64,000 nt of DNA from Sphaerulina vaccinii (Eukaryota; Ascomycota; Dothideomycetes; Mycosphaerellales; Mycosphaerellaceae): the NCBI GenBank assembly GCA_022570795.1, contig JAKUDP010000010.1:1240001-1304000 (forward strand), read 5' to 3'. The notes beneath the pieces are model-generated. The model saw only the letters and a program-made list of their open reading frames with translations, did not search any database and had not been told where the DNA came from. Positions 44,757 through 57,705 of the stretch are shown in pieces. Position 1 is the first letter of the stretch. Every line of letters starts with the position of its first letter. The position numbers were made by a program, and so were the translations under genes.

Positions 44757-47700
44757 GGTCGCGAGCGATAGAGCTTCGCAATATCCAGATCTGGCAGGAA
44801 AGCGCAAAGGTTCAAGTCCAGCAGCACGCAGGCAGGGCAGAGAAACAGGCAGGCATTGGACGCGGAACCAAGGTGTCCAGTGAACAGCGATTCAAGAATG
44901 TTTTTGTTGACCGGAGTGACGTGCACTTCGGACAGAAGCCGCTCGGTCTTTGGAGCGAGACTCTCGAGACGAGACGATGTAACGCTTCACTCCTCGCAAC
45001 TCTGGGCTTGTGGTCCCAAGACAGTTCAGCCTTGCAGATCAGCAAGGCAGAAATGTGGAACGCCGTGGCAAGACCTGGTCTCAGCAGAGCGTGTTGAGTG
45101 AGGGCTGCAATGTGTTCGGAATTTTCGCTACCGATGAGCCCGACGTGTTTGCTAATCAGTAAGGTATTACGCGCCCTAAGTCTCTGTCGCAGCGGTACGT
45201 CAATGTGGAGGACCGCGATGCCACAAGTCGATCAGTCAAATCAGAGTCGAGAGATCTCAGTCAGCCAAGAACGTCACCAAGACGTTCAGACGTGGTCAGG
45301 GCTTCTATATGCGATGAATAAGAGAATAAGAGTGCATACTACCATGCATTCTTCTTGCCGGGAAGAACAAAGTACCGCGCGTCTGCCATCCCAATCCAGA
45401 TGTGCAATCGTAATCAATAGTTGGGGGCCAGCGTCCGCGATAGGACGGCGTGCGCGCTCGCATTGCTGCCATGCGCCAATAATAATTCACTAAACATACT
45501 ACCCCGATACCGCAGGCGTTGGAGGACTTAAGCATAGCTCCGACATCTAAGGGCTATTTACCAGGGAGGGGTACTTGTGCATCACATCGTCCTCACATGC
45601 GAACAACGATGATCCCATCCTTCACGCCCACGACTCGCCGCGAGAGGCTGCCAAATCTGCAAGCAGTCCGTCGGAGACACATTGCATTTCCTGAGCTCTC
45701 ATCCGCCTCGTTTGCCATATCGAGAACTCTCCGTAACGGAAGGTACGAGCAGTCTGCCTATGGAAGCAGCGGGAAGCAGGGTCGCCAAGTGGTGCGCCAC
45801 GATGCTCTCACGATGCAGATCGTTGGAGTACAGGTCCGCCATGCCGCATGGATTAATGCTTGGCTAGACGACTCTAGATCTTGTCCTACGGGGAAGAGTC
45901 AAACCTTTAACCACGACTAGGATTCAAAGTTCCAATCAGGAAGCTCAAATGACCGGGTCTTCTTGAGATGTTGCACGCCCAGCTGTCCATCACCATCGAA
46001 GGATTCACTGAGTTATGCTGGTGCGCATACGGGAGCACTTCGCCGCGCACCAAGAATGACACCTCGTGACTAATCTGTCATCCTTCTAGCACAGCTTTCA
46101 TGGATCTCGCTCTGCTCGCATGCTGCTGTCACCAGTGGTAGCCATGCATGCATTCCTGAAGCTGAAGTCAATCACAAAACTGCCCGCGGTCATCACGACA
46201 AGGACATGCATACAGTGAGTGCCGTATGACGACTTTACACCGGAGCCGAATCTGCCACCAGATCTGTGATTCGGCCGACTGCATTACGGTTCCCTGCAAG
46301 CGAGAATGCTGTGCCACCAAGCGTGGCAGCGTGGCTGTCGGTGCGAGGCTGGTGAGTTCCAAGAGCTCCAATGCTTGCTCATAGGGCATCTCTGATATCT
46401 CGCTTCGATAGCAATTGGCATCGTGTACAGTGGACCTGGTGACGGCACGGCTATTAAAAAAGATCTCGTACTCGGCTCTGTCCTTCGAGAACCTCTATGT
46501 TGCCGCGAGACTACTGCAAGACTAACTGCCACAAAGGGAATACATTGCGACTTCTACCTACCAAGTCTCTCGTCTTGGCTGTGACTCCTTCTGATGCTCT
46601 ATTGTGGGGAACAGAATCGATTGTGGAACAACACGTTTGGCGCCGCGGAGACGATACCAGGTACGAAGATTCCTTCGTGCCTTTCGGCGTCTCTTCTTAT
46701 TGCATACGCGTCATTCCTACTATACAGTGTTGGAAGTTGAAGTATGGAAGCAAATCTCTCACCGATTCCAGCTAATTTCGTCTCGAGCATGAGACCAGAC
46801 AATTACTCATGAGCCACGCGTACACAAAAAAGTCAAGACACGAAAGCCATTACTGAGGGACATGATGACCACCACGCGTACATAGGGGCCCGAGTCAAGC
46901 ACGATCGAAGACTGGACACTCTTGAGATGATACAGTAACGCAGGACCAGCGTAACTCACCACATCTTCTTCTCCTCGGTCACAGAGCAGTAGGTTACGAC
47001 TTGCGTGGTCTAGACAGCTTGACTCTCGGACATTCACGCCCAGCGCGTCTCCTAGACCGCCAATGCGCAATGAGAGTGTCGACGATCATACTGTCGCTCT
47101 AGTATGACTTTGCTGGTCAACACCTTCTCGTCCACAGGATGGGATACTGCTACTAGACAGCCGAAACGAACGATCTCCAAAGCACTCATGCCCTCACGCA
47201 GAGTGAAGACGAGACTCCTTGTAGTTGTCATTGCGGCCAAACGACTTTATACGGTGGTCTCAGATTTGTGTCCATGGCAGTTTTATACACATCTCACAGG
47301 GCATGCGCCAGCTATAAGGCTATTTCATGATGGCCAATCCTGACCTCTCGTATACAGATTCATGCCGCTCTAAGGCCAAGCATTCACAAGAGTCGAAAGC
47401 ACGCTCAAACAGCCACGCTATGCATACTACAACAATAGCAAAGATACAAAGCTCGCTTTTCGGTGTTGACCACCCTCTTGGAAATAAGTAACTTTCTCTT
47501 CCTCCAACATAGCTAATGACACATTAGAAGTCCTCTTCGGTCGTGGTGGTGGCGTGTTGGCGCTAGTCTGAAGTGATGGTAGTAGTACATGAAGTGTAGG
47601 TGAGTGCTGCATGGAACATCGTGTAATCGATGAGGCGTTCTAATCATTACGCCCGAAGGTGCTCGAGGAGTGTGTAGATGGGGTCCTTGGCGTATCGCTG

Positions 47701-47789
47701 CTGGACGCATCGCTGCAATTCTCCGGAACTTGATCCATCAATTCCTCGAGAATTGCATAGCGAGATCGAGGAGGTGTCGTCAAACGATT
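44757..47789. other. long intergenic region, no gene supported
   Basis: About 3 kb upstream of the Zn2Cys6 gene and downstream of the G3BP-like gene. Composition is normal (not RIP-mutated). Only short overlapping frames without family resemblance are present on both strands. It holds the promoter of the regulator. No repeat or RNA gene was recognised. Confidence 0.45.
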
Positions 47790-49570
47790 CTAAGCCTGAG
47801 CACCGCCTCTACCACCACGCTGACCAGCGGCAGCATATCCACCACGGCCTCGAGGGGCGCCTTGTCCGCCAGGGGCGCCACGGCCGTTCTGGAAATTGCC
47901 TCGAGGAGCACCCTGGTTGGCACCACCGCGGGGTCCTCCACGTCCACCTTGGTACTGGCCTCGTGGAATATACGGAGTAGAACCAGGACGGAACTTGCGC
48001 TCCTCTACGATAAGAGGAACGTCGTTACCATCGACCTCGAAGTGGCTAGTCTTGGCCTTGTTGTAGGCATCGGCAGTCTTGAAGTCGACGAAGGCGCAGT
48101 TCTGTTTCGCTGTTAGTAGGTGCTATGGTCATGGCGGGGCGTGCAACTATCACGTACCTTTTGACGTGCGATATCAAAGTAAGTCACTTCACCAAATTTC
48201 TCAAGTTCAGCTCTCAGCTTCGCGACCTCGACATTATCGTGAACGTTCTTGATGTATCCTCGGAACTGTGGCTCCTGCTGCTGTGGGGCAGCGTTCGTCT
48301 GCTTCGAAGCGTTTCGGTTGTGGGAGCCACCGACTGCGGTCCATTCGTCCTGCGAGTCGTTGCCCTTGGCGTCCTGCGAGGACGGTGCAGATGGTGCGTT
48401 AGGCGTGATAGCATTGGCGATCGCAGCAGCTGGTGCCGTGGCAATGGCAGCCGCAGCCTTTTGCTGAACCGACTTCGCAGCTTGTGCGACCGGCTGGGGG
48501 ATGACTGGTGTCACAGTCTTCGCGGCAGAGGCTGCGAGACTCGCCCAGGTCTTTGGTACAGCTGGTGCAGCGGGCTTTGGGGCTGGTGCAGGCTTTGGTG
48601 CCTCCTGCTTGGGTGGAGTAGGAGCGCGTGTTGGTTCTGGGTCCTTGGGCGTCTCTTCCTCGATATCAGCTTCAGCGGCTACCTCCTTCTCAGGCTCTTT
48701 TGCAGGCTCGCTTTCCACCTCAGGCTGGGTTGCTGGCACCGCCTCGACTGGCTTCTCTTCCGCAGGTGCGGGCTTCTCCTCCTCGACCGCAACAGGCTCC
48801 TCCTCCGCTTCAGGCTTGGTGCCATTGACGAGCTTCTCCTCAATCTTTTTGTCAACCTTCTCAGCATCCTGCTCGACGGCAGCTGGGTCAGAAGAGCTGG
48901 TCAGGGTGGCTGGAAGAGACTCTGTTGGCGCTGGCTCCTGTACACTGCTCTCAGTGCCAGACACCTGCTGCACCTCTTCTTGTGGCTGCTGTGCCTCAGC
49001 CTCCGCCTCATCCTCGTCTTCGACCAAGTACCGGAAGATGTCATTTAGCACAAAGTAACCATTAGTCTGTGTCGCGAGAACGAACGTCTGAGTGAACTTC
49101 TTATGTGGCTGCCCGCGGTTGCTCAGCTCACCGATGACCTGAATCACAATGTTGCTGTCGGAAGCCTGCGAGTCGACGTTGGTGACGCGCACCTTGCAGT
49201 CGTTGAAATCCAAGTCGCGAATCTTGTCGTTAATGGCGCGCTGACCCACGCACACGGCAACTTTGTCAGTCTCCTCTCCCGACACGAACTGCGAGCGCTT
49301 GTTGTAGAATAGGTACAGCTTTTCGGGAGTGCGCGAAAGGGTTGTGTAGTACTGCTCAACAAAATACCATCCGACCTCGTCCTTGGGGATGTCGGGCTGC
49401 GGAGTCTGCTGGGAGCTGGCGCCGGTGTTGGAGGGTGTGGACGAAGTGCCAGCAGGCGGCTGCGAGTTCTGGTTGTTGCTTGCGTAGCCAAAGCCGTTCT
49501 GGTCTCCGCCGCCGTACGACTGGTGCACGCCGTAGTTGCCGTTCGGCATGCCTGATACCTCCGCAGCCAT
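47790..49570 (-). CDS. G3BP-like NTF2-domain and RRM protein
   Basis: Exons 49570-48158 and 48101-47790 on the minus strand; 574 residues. Residues ~60-185 form an NTF2-like domain (VGWYFVEQYYTTLSRTPEKLYLFYNKRSQFV; TQTFVLATQTNGYFVLNDIFRYL). An acidic Glu/Pro/Ala/Val-rich middle follows, then an RRM at about 432-510 (FRGYIKNVHDNVEVAKLRAELEKFGEVTYFD, with RNP1-like NCAFVDFKTAD supplied by exon 2), and a C-terminal Arg/Gly (RGG) tail. This order is that of the G3BP/Rasputin family, including fission yeast Nxt3 and the more distant yeast Bre5. Those proteins act in stress granules and as partners of a ubiquitin protease. The start codon is only 413 bp from the edge of a retrotransposon. Confidence 0.93.
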
Positions 49571-49983
49571 AATTGCAGGAAAGAAAAGCAGTCGCGGAAG
49601 AAAGTGGCGGCGTCAGCGCGTGTGAGGGCGAGGGTGACGAGGATATGCGCTGTTGCACTGAAACCGTCAAGCTGCAACGTTCGAAGCTGTGAAGCTTTTT
49701 TTCTTCCGGGAATGGAGTTGTGGTTGGATTGATGGATGTGGCAGAGAGCAAAATCTGGCGCGAGTCAAGTGTGATGTCGCGGAAGTGGAGAATCGAAGGC
49801 GATGAGGATTGCAACGCGGTTCGGAAGTAGCGATCTCGCAAATGGCAGGTGCAAATGGAAAAGAGCACAAACGTATTGGTAGTAGTAGTGGTAGATGCAG
49901 AGGTGTGTTTTGTGAGCCGATTGATGAAGCGAGATGCCTGCATGAGAAGAGCAATTTCCTTGGCGTGAACCAAACTAAAAACT
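49571..49983. promoter_or_regulatory. G3BP-like gene upstream region
   Basis: 413 bp of normal-composition DNA between the start codon and the first transposon LTR. CA/TG dinucleotides are normal, so RIP did not spread here. It must contain the core promoter. Confidence 0.6.
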
Positions 49984-50100
49984 TGTTGAAGATTATGAGC
50001 CATTAATTAATAAGTATCTAATGCACCTACCCGTACCTTATATCTAAGTGCATAAGCGACATCGGTTATACTAATGCAGTGCACTGACGTGATTCTAACA
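49984..50100 (-). repeat. Copia-1 3' LTR, 117 bp, not RIP-mutated
   Basis: The segment begins TGTTGAAG and ends TCTAACA, so it has TGTT...AACA ends as an LTR should. Immediately beyond it (50101-50110, CTCCCTCTTA) is the complement of a polypurine tract, and past that lies Copia RNase H code read on the minus strand. Unlike everything to its right it keeps many CA and TG dinucleotides (about 7 and 9 by eye). The five bases outside are AAACT; the matching duplication would lie beyond the window. Confidence 0.75.
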
Positions 50101-50820
50101 CTCCCTCTTAACCGATAGTTAGTTAATTACCAAGTAATAATAACTCCCTCTAAATACTAGTATTCTATATATATATTAAACTCTTAAAGACTCTTTTAAA
50201 AAACTCCTATCTATATAGTAGGAAAAGAGTAGCCTCTTATTATATACCCTATAAATACCTTAATTAAATTATTACCTACTCTAGACTTCTTAAGCTTCTT
50301 TAATCTACTTTTATATAGTCTATAGATTTCTATTCTAAGTATATACTATTCGAAGCTTGTTTAATCTAGTACTTTAGTAAAAATATCTACTATATTCTAG
50401 TATATAGCTATATATAGTATAGTAATTATCTTGTTCTCGACTAAGTCCCTAGTAAAATAGAACTAAATATAGATATATTTAGTCTTATTATATATCTCTA
50501 GATTGTTCGATATTTAAATAGCTACTTAGTTATCTACTCGAATAATAATAGTATTCTAGAGTAATCTAAAGAATTCTAGTATTGCCTTTAGCTAGACTAC
50601 TTCCTTAGCTACGTAGTATAGAGCTATATACTCTACTTCTACTATTAATAAAGCTACTATAGTCTGCTTCTTGCACCTCTAACTAACTACTATCTCTCCT
50701 ACTATAAAAAGATAACTACTAATTAATTTACTATCTAAATAGTTACTAGTATACTCCGAGTTAGTAAAGCCTATTAACTCTACCTAATTTCCTCTATTAA
50801 ATTCTAGCCTAGTATCTAGT
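50101..50820 (-). pseudogene. Copia-1 pol 3' part (RT end and RNase H), RIP-mutated
   Basis: Read on the minus strand, around 50368-50400, is the motif NIVDIFTKVL, a degraded form of the 'ADIFTKxL' end of Copia RNase H. Stops are TAG/TAA. The frame is cut at 50820 by the Gypsy insertion and resumes at 57711. The last five bases (50816-50820, CTAGT) are the left copy of the target duplication. Confidence 0.8.
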
Positions 50821-51038
50821 TATTAGAAGCTAGCTCTAGGAAGTATTAATAGTAGCTTTGCCTCTATAGCTCGACTATAGACCCTCCTCTACTTTAGTAC
50901 TACTTTTAGAAGACTATATAAAATAGCTTAGTATCTAGTATTTATTAATAGATGCCTAGAGAGACCTTTTAGCTCTCTATCGAACTTACTTATTCCTTTT
51001 ACAAAGCTTTCTATATATATATTACTTACTCTATAATA
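50821..51038 (+). repeat. Gypsy 5' LTR (218 bp)
   Basis: Begins TATTAG and ends TAATA, the RIP-mutated forms of TGTTAG...TAACA. It aligns end to end with 57488-57705 without length change. Confidence 0.9.
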
Positions 51039-51479
51039 TTAAGTTTAATTACTATTATAGAATCTATAGATAGAGTAGCATTACCTATAGGGCGCGCCAA
51101 AGTACTATTATTATTAGTAATTAAAGCTTCTAACTTCTAAGTAATATTATAAAAGCTATAGGAAAGATAGCGAGGTATAGAAGCCGAGCTATTATATATA
51201 TAAACTAATTTCTAAGAGGCAAAGAGCTAATAGTAGGTATTACCTATTTAGACTTGCGACAAGTAGCTCGAGGCTTTAATTAGAGTATTAATAATAGCTA
51301 CTACCTATTCTAAGATAGAAACTAACCGACTATTAGGACCTAGAGATTAGTTACTACCCTTTTAGAATAGAAGTATACTTATATTCTAAAACTACTTTCT
51401 CTAGTTAAAAAGCTTTTATTAGATATAGGCCGGCTTAAACCTACTACTCTCTACTAAATACTACTAGGATAAGATCTAT

Positions 51480-54400
51480 AATACTATTCTAGTAGTATAG
51501 TAAGGTAGAATATAGTACTTCTAGAAAAATAGAATAGATAGAATTAAGACTCCTACTCTATTCTTTATAGAGATCGAGAGAGTTTTTATAGATAGTAATA
51601 AAAAAGCAAAGGCTCTAGATAAGCTAGCTAAGCTTAAGTACTCTCTAGAACAACTATAGTACTTATACTAGCTAGAATTCGACAAACTCCTAAATATAGT
51701 AGGTAGAAATATATAGAAATTAGATATAAAAATTACCTTGCTTAAGTAGATATATTCGGACTTTGCTATTCGAGGTATAGCAGCCTTACTAGTTATAATA
51801 GAGTACTACAAATATACTATAGAAGTTAAGCGCATTATAACTAACCTAGAAAGTACTAACTAGTTCTAATATACAAATCGGAAGTAGTTAGAAGCAAATA
51901 TAAAGTAGACTAGTATTTTATTAATAGTATCTACTAATACTATAGAAGGTCGCTTAACTAATATTTGTATAGATATAGATAGCGACACGATTATAAACCT
52001 ACTATAGATAGGTAGAAACTATAAGAGAAGCTATAGAGGCAATTATAATAGTAAAGGATAGTAGCCCTTTTCGAAGTATAGAGCTTACTAGGTAGATAAG
52101 GAAGAAAGAGAAAGATATAAGGAAAAGAACCTCTATTACTACTATAGAGTAGATAGATACTAGGTTAGAGACTACCTATACCTTCCCCTAATACTACTAA
52201 ATAGTACTACTATAAACATAGTTCGAGCGCTACCTATACTAGAAGATAATAAGGAAGTAGTAGAAACTAACTCTAATTCGAGAAAAGAGTAACTCCTACT
52301 TATAGATAGAAGTAGAAAGAAGTATAGATACTAGTAAAAGGTTAGTAAGAGAGCTAGAGTAGAATAAATAGAATACTAGTATTTATAGATATAGTACTCT
52401 AAAATAATATTTATATATCTACTTTTATTAATAAAGGATACTAGTATTATACTATAATTAATAGAGACCTTATTAAAGAACTCGGTCTTATACTAATAAG
52501 TAAAGAGAGCTATTATATAAAAGGCGTATTAATAGTTATAAAAGACTCGAACGTTTCTAGAGTTATTAGTTTCTAGATAGAAATTATAGAGTTTAGTTAG
52601 ATAGTATATATATATATTATACCTAATCTAACTTACCTACTTATTTTAGGAAACCTATAGAAGGCATATAATTAGATATAGACTAAGCCTAAGAAGAGGT
52701 AGTTCTAGTATAGGAGAGTAGGTAAGAGAGTAAAGAAAAGCTACCTCTATAAGGTAGAGATTAGCAAAGATTTAGCTATAGTAACTACTATTTCCTTGAA
52801 GAATATTAGAAGAGCTCTAGAGACTAAAGTAGCTTTTATAGATAATTAGTTAAGAAAGAGACTACTACTAGAGATTTATAATATATTTCTATTATTTTAT
52901 TAATATAAAGTAGACAAGCTAGTACTATACCGACCTAGTATTAACTATTATATCGAGGTATATATCTAAAAGGATAGGACTCTAATACCTTTGCTATAGG
53001 GTCTACTATATAGTATATCGAAAGAAGAACTACTAGTTCTAAAAAAGGTTCTAGACAATCTTCTAGAGAAGGAATATATCTAACCTACTAGCTCTAAAGT
53101 AGTAGCTTCTATAATTTTTATTTAGAAACCTAGTAGAAAACTATAGTTCTACTATAATTACTATATACTAAATATAATTATATAGTATAATAGGTACCTA
53201 TTACTTCTAATATTAGAGACTTTATAAAATCTATTAGATACTAAGTAGATTACTAAAGTAGATATAGTCTCGGCGTTTTATAAGATCTATATAGTAGTAG
53301 AGTATAAGTATAAGACTACTTTCTATATAAAATATAGATCTTTTAAATAGTTAGTATATCTATTTAGTTTGTTAGAGGCCCTAGTATTGTTCTAGTAGTA
53401 TATTAATAGTCTAATATAGGAATTCCTCGACCGATTTGCCTCTATATATATAGATAATATAATTATCTACTCGAATAGTAATAGGAAAGATTATATATAA
53501 AAGGTTCGGCAAGTTCTCTATAAGTTATAGAATAGAAGCCTTTACCTAGACTCTAAAAAGAGCAAGTTTGCAAAGAAGATAGTTAAGTACTTAGAATTTA
53601 TTATATATACTAATAGTAAAGGAATCGAAGCCGACCTAGAAAAGGTAGAAGCTATTCGAAACTAGAAGGCTCCTAAGATATAAAAAGAAGTATAAAGGTT
53701 CCTTAGGTTCTATAACTACTATTAGATATTTATTAACTATTACTCTAAGATAGCGAAACCTTTAATAGCGCTTACTAGTAAGGGTATAGTATTCTTCTAG
53801 AGAAAGAAGTAGGAAGCTATATTTAAAGAGCTAAAAGAATAATACTATAATGCCCTAGTACTAAGATTATAGAATCTAGAACTACTAACCTTTATTAAGG
53901 TAGATTATAGTAGGTTCGTAATAGGAGCTATACTTCTATAGGAATAGAATAGTATCTATTACCTAGTAGCCTTTTTCTCGAAGAAACTAAATTATACTAA
54001 GATTAACTATAAGATTTATAATAAGAAACTACTAGTAATTATATCCTATTTAAAAAAATAGTACCCTATACTTAAAGCTTATAGTACTTTTATAATTTAG
54101 ATAGACTATAAGAATCTAGAATACTTTATAATAAAAAGGTAACTTTTAGAAAGATAGGTTTGCTAGGCTTAAGAACTAGCTAAATACTAGTTTTCTCTAG
54201 CTTATTACCTAGAAGCCGAAAATATAGTACTAGATACTTTATCTAGAAGAGAATAGAATATACTAGATAAGAGAGATAAGAAGTCTTGTTTTATATAACT
54301 ATTAGTTACTAAAATAGGGAAAGTAACTAATACTATAGATATAGAGGCTATTATAATACTTTCTCTATAGACTCCTCTCTCTATAGATAAAAATAGTAAT

Positions 54401-56030
54401 AAAGCTAAGAAGAACTAGAAGGTATCTATTAGACCTTTCTAGAACGCCGAGCTTAATAACTTCTAGAATAGAGTAGTTACTAAAAATAAGATATATAACC
54501 TTATATACTACTCGATTAGGTAAGGACTCTACTCCTTTCCTAGCGAGCTAAAGATAAAACTATAGATTAGAGACTATACTTTTAATATATAAGAGAGACT
54601 ATAATATCGAGGGAAGTTATAGATTCTAGGCTCCCTAGCTATAATAGAGGAAGTATATAAAGAATTAGTAACCGACAAAAAAGACCTAGATATACTATAG
54701 ACTAAGCTAATCCAAGCTAGCTATAATACTATAGCCTCTAGCTATCTAGAGTAGGATACTACTAGCGCAATTATAGAAAGAGACTTTTATTAGCTACTAC
54801 TATCTAGGTAGGTACGTCGGTTCTATAATAACTATAATAATTATAGTAGAAATCGAGTCTAGAGAGAATATAAGTATAGCCTCCTATAACTACTTCTAGT
54901 ATCCGATTATTTCTACTAGGAAATCTTGATAGACTTTATAATAGAACTTCTAGACTCTAAGAGTTACTAATACTTTTAGGTAATTAAGAATTATCTAGAG
55001 AAAACTATTAGTTTAGAAGCGACTCCTAATATAAAAGCCGAGGCCTATATATATAAGTTTCTAGATTACTAGGTAAAATACTATAGTCTACCTAGTATAA
55101 TTACTAGTAATTAAAATACAAACTAGACTAGTATATTCTAGAGGACTTTATATAAGTTACTAGGCATTTACTAGAGATTAAGCTCTAGATACTATCTATA
55201 AATAGATAGAGGCCTAGAAAGAGTAAATTAGAATATATAAGTATATTTTCGAGTATTTATAAACTAGAAGTAATCTAACTAGAAAAAGTAGCTTTCTATA
55301 GTATAACTAGCGCTAAATAGCTACTATAATACAAGCCTAGAGATAAGTCCCTTCTTTGCTATATATAGCTATAAAGTACTATTACCTATTTCTTTAGAAA
55401 TAGAGGCTACTAAAAATATAAGATTACTAGCAAATAAGTAGATAGAGTAGTTTATTTAAAAAGTTAAAAAAATTACTAACTTCTATTAGGTAAGTATAGC
55501 TATAGCTACTTAGAAATAAAAGGAGACTACTAACTAAACCTAGAATATAGTACTAGAGTACCGAAAGAGTAATAAAGTCTAGTTAAATTTCTATAACTAC
55601 TATATAGATTAACCGAAGAAAAGCCTAGACTAGAGGAATACAAAGTATATAGTTAATAAAGTTCTTTCGCTAGTCTCCCTCTATTTATCTAGTATTCCTA
55701 GTAATATATATCTAGTCTTTTATACTAACTTAGTATAACTAGTATATAGAGACCTACTACTAGGTTAGGTTTCTAAAAATAACTAACCTACTCCTATACT
55801 CTTCTAGATATATAATAAGTAGTAAGTAGAGAAGATTTTTTATACTAAGACAAAATAGAATAAAAAAGAAGTCCTAGTAAAATAGAGTAGGTACTATAAA
55901 CTAATATAGAAACTTTTAGAAAACCTAGAGAATAATAAGGCCTTAGATAAATTCGAAGACAAATATAGAGATACTAAGTTAAATAATAGACTACTAGCTA
56001 CCTATAATAAGATAGCTAGGCTAAAGAAAT
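51480..56030 (+). pseudogene. Gypsy gag-pol with chromodomain, RIP-mutated
   Basis: The zinc knuckle at 52134-52175 keeps the C-x2-C-x4-H-x4-C spacing, but with Tyr at every Cys and His position and TAG at the following Trp. The protease active-site triad region is near 52400-52430. The RT catalytic box, read as YIDN for Y-x-D-D, is at 53447-53458. RNase H is at about 53880-54260. Integrase (His/Cys finger then acidic-triad domain) is at about 54690-55300. A chromodomain (VEKIF...EVLVK, stop for Trp, then a LENLENNKALDKF stretch) is at about 55800-55970. Everything lies on the plus strand. Confidence 0.85.
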
Positions 56031-57487
56031 AAATATAAAATATATAATTTTAGAAATTAGAGTTAGATATAAAACAAAATAAGTTATAATTCTAGAGTAT
56101 CTAAAATCTAAACTAATTACTAAAGTAGGAGAAGAATTAGAAAGAGTAAGGCTAAATTACTAGCTATCTAAAAAGTACTAGACACCTCTAAAAACAATAT
56201 AGAAACTACTCTAGATTACTTATCGAAGTTCTTATTACTAATAAAGAAAAGATCGCTATAGCCTAGCTTCTATAGGATAGTTAGTATAGAAAAACTAATA
56301 GATATAGATAATTAACTTACTAGATTCTACTAAGTAATAGCCTAGGCGACTATAGTAGTAACTTATATAGCGACTATACTAAAAGAGACAGTTAGTATAA
56401 TTAAGATAGAAGGGCCTAGGAACTTACTTAGGTAGAAGACTAGTAGTCTATAAAGACTCTAAGGCCTTTGTAGCCTTAGCTACCTTAACGAGGTTAGTAT
56501 AGGTAGTATCCCTAAAGAATAATATATTAGCTAGGCTAGAATCGATAGTACCTAAGAATACTTACTACTAGGTATTATTAGTATAGGTAAGAGTAGTATA
56601 TACCTTATAGTATAGAGCTAGGCTAAAATTAATAGTTAGCGCGCTCTTTCTAGAAAATACTAAGAAAGACCTATAGAGGAAGATAGTTCTTTTTAAGCTT
56701 AGTATAGTTCTAATAAGCGCGCGAACTCTTAGACTAGTAGATATTAGTAGGGGCTAGTTAGAAAGCAATAGTAGCCGAGCCTTACTATCTAGGCAATATA
56801 TTTGTAGCTAGAGTTAATATAACTAATATAGTAGACGTAGGTAGAAGATACTAGAAACTATTAGAAAAGAGGTAGAAGCTAATATTAAACCTAGAGTACT
56901 TACTAATAGTATTAGTAAAGCTAGTATACTTATTAGTTAAAGTCGCTAGGCTAGTAACTAGTTAGTATATAGTAGTACTCTACGCAATAGGAGAGGAGAG
57001 GAGCTAAGCTAATAAAATCGACTTACTATAAGATAGTTAGTTAGAAAAGAAAAGAGAAATTAATAAAGAAGATAGATAGCTATTATAGAAAGCTATTTAT
57101 TATTTGCTAGATCCGGTTAAAAGATAATAGAAAGTAACTATACAAATAATAGAGTTATTTATATAGATACCTAATAATAGTAAGTAGGTAAATAGTTATA
57201 TATAGGCAATTATAACAAAGTTACCTACTTAAAATAACTACTTGTAGCCTATTATAATAGAGTTACTAGATTCGGACAATATATACCTAATAATAAATAG
57301 AATAATAATAAAGCAAATAATAGTAGTAGAATAGACGTATATAGCGAGTAATATATAGTTACTAGATGCAATTATATAGAAGCAGATAGTATAAGAGAAG
57401 TAAAGTAAATAGGCAAAGTTATATAATATAAAAAGGTAATAGTAAATAGTAGTATTCTTACTAGAGTAGATAGAAGGAGGAGGGTAT
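56031..57487 (+). other. extra 1.4-kb segment between Gypsy pol and the 3' LTR
   Basis: Chromodomain-type Gypsy elements usually have little between pol and the 3' LTR. Here about 1.45 kb remains, RIP-mutated like the rest. Long stretches have only TAG/TAA interruptions, but I recognise no domain. It could be an additional gene, a long 3' UTR or captured host sequence. Confidence 0.5.
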
Positions 57488-57705
57488 TATTAGAGGCTAG
57501 CCCTAGGAAGTATTAATAGTAGCTTTGCCTCTATAGCTCGACTATAGACTCTCCTCTATTTTAGTACTACTTTTAGAAAACTATATAGAATAGCTTAGTA
57601 TCTAGTATTTATTAATAGATACCTAGAGAGATCTTTCGGCTCTCTATCGAACTTACTTATTTCTTTTATAAAGCTTTCTATATATATATTACTTACTTTA
57701 TAATA
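57488..57705 (+). repeat. Gypsy 3' LTR (218 bp)
   Basis: Same length as the 5' LTR and differing from it mainly by C/T and G/A changes, as RIP makes. Followed by CTAGT at 57706-57710, identical to the five bases before the 5' LTR. Confidence 0.9.

Larger units (their letters stand above)
50821..57705 (+). mobile_element. complete, RIP-killed Ty3/Gypsy chromodomain retrotransposon
   Basis: The element is 6885 bp: two 218-bp LTRs around a 6.4-kb interior, flanked by CTAGT on both sides. The plus-strand interior shows, in order: gag with a zinc knuckle (52134-52175), aspartic protease, reverse transcriptase, RNase H, integrase and a chromodomain. A polypurine tract (about 57473-57484, GAAGGAGGAGGG) lies just before the 3' LTR. 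RIP has changed many Gln, Trp, Cys and His codons, so no protein can be made. Confidence 0.9.

Noticed and set aside
48125..49048. 307-codon plus-strand frame opposite the G3BP-like gene
   Set aside because: It is an antisense shadow of the biased Glu/Ala/Pro coding sequence; Leu/Arg/Trp-rich product without domains.
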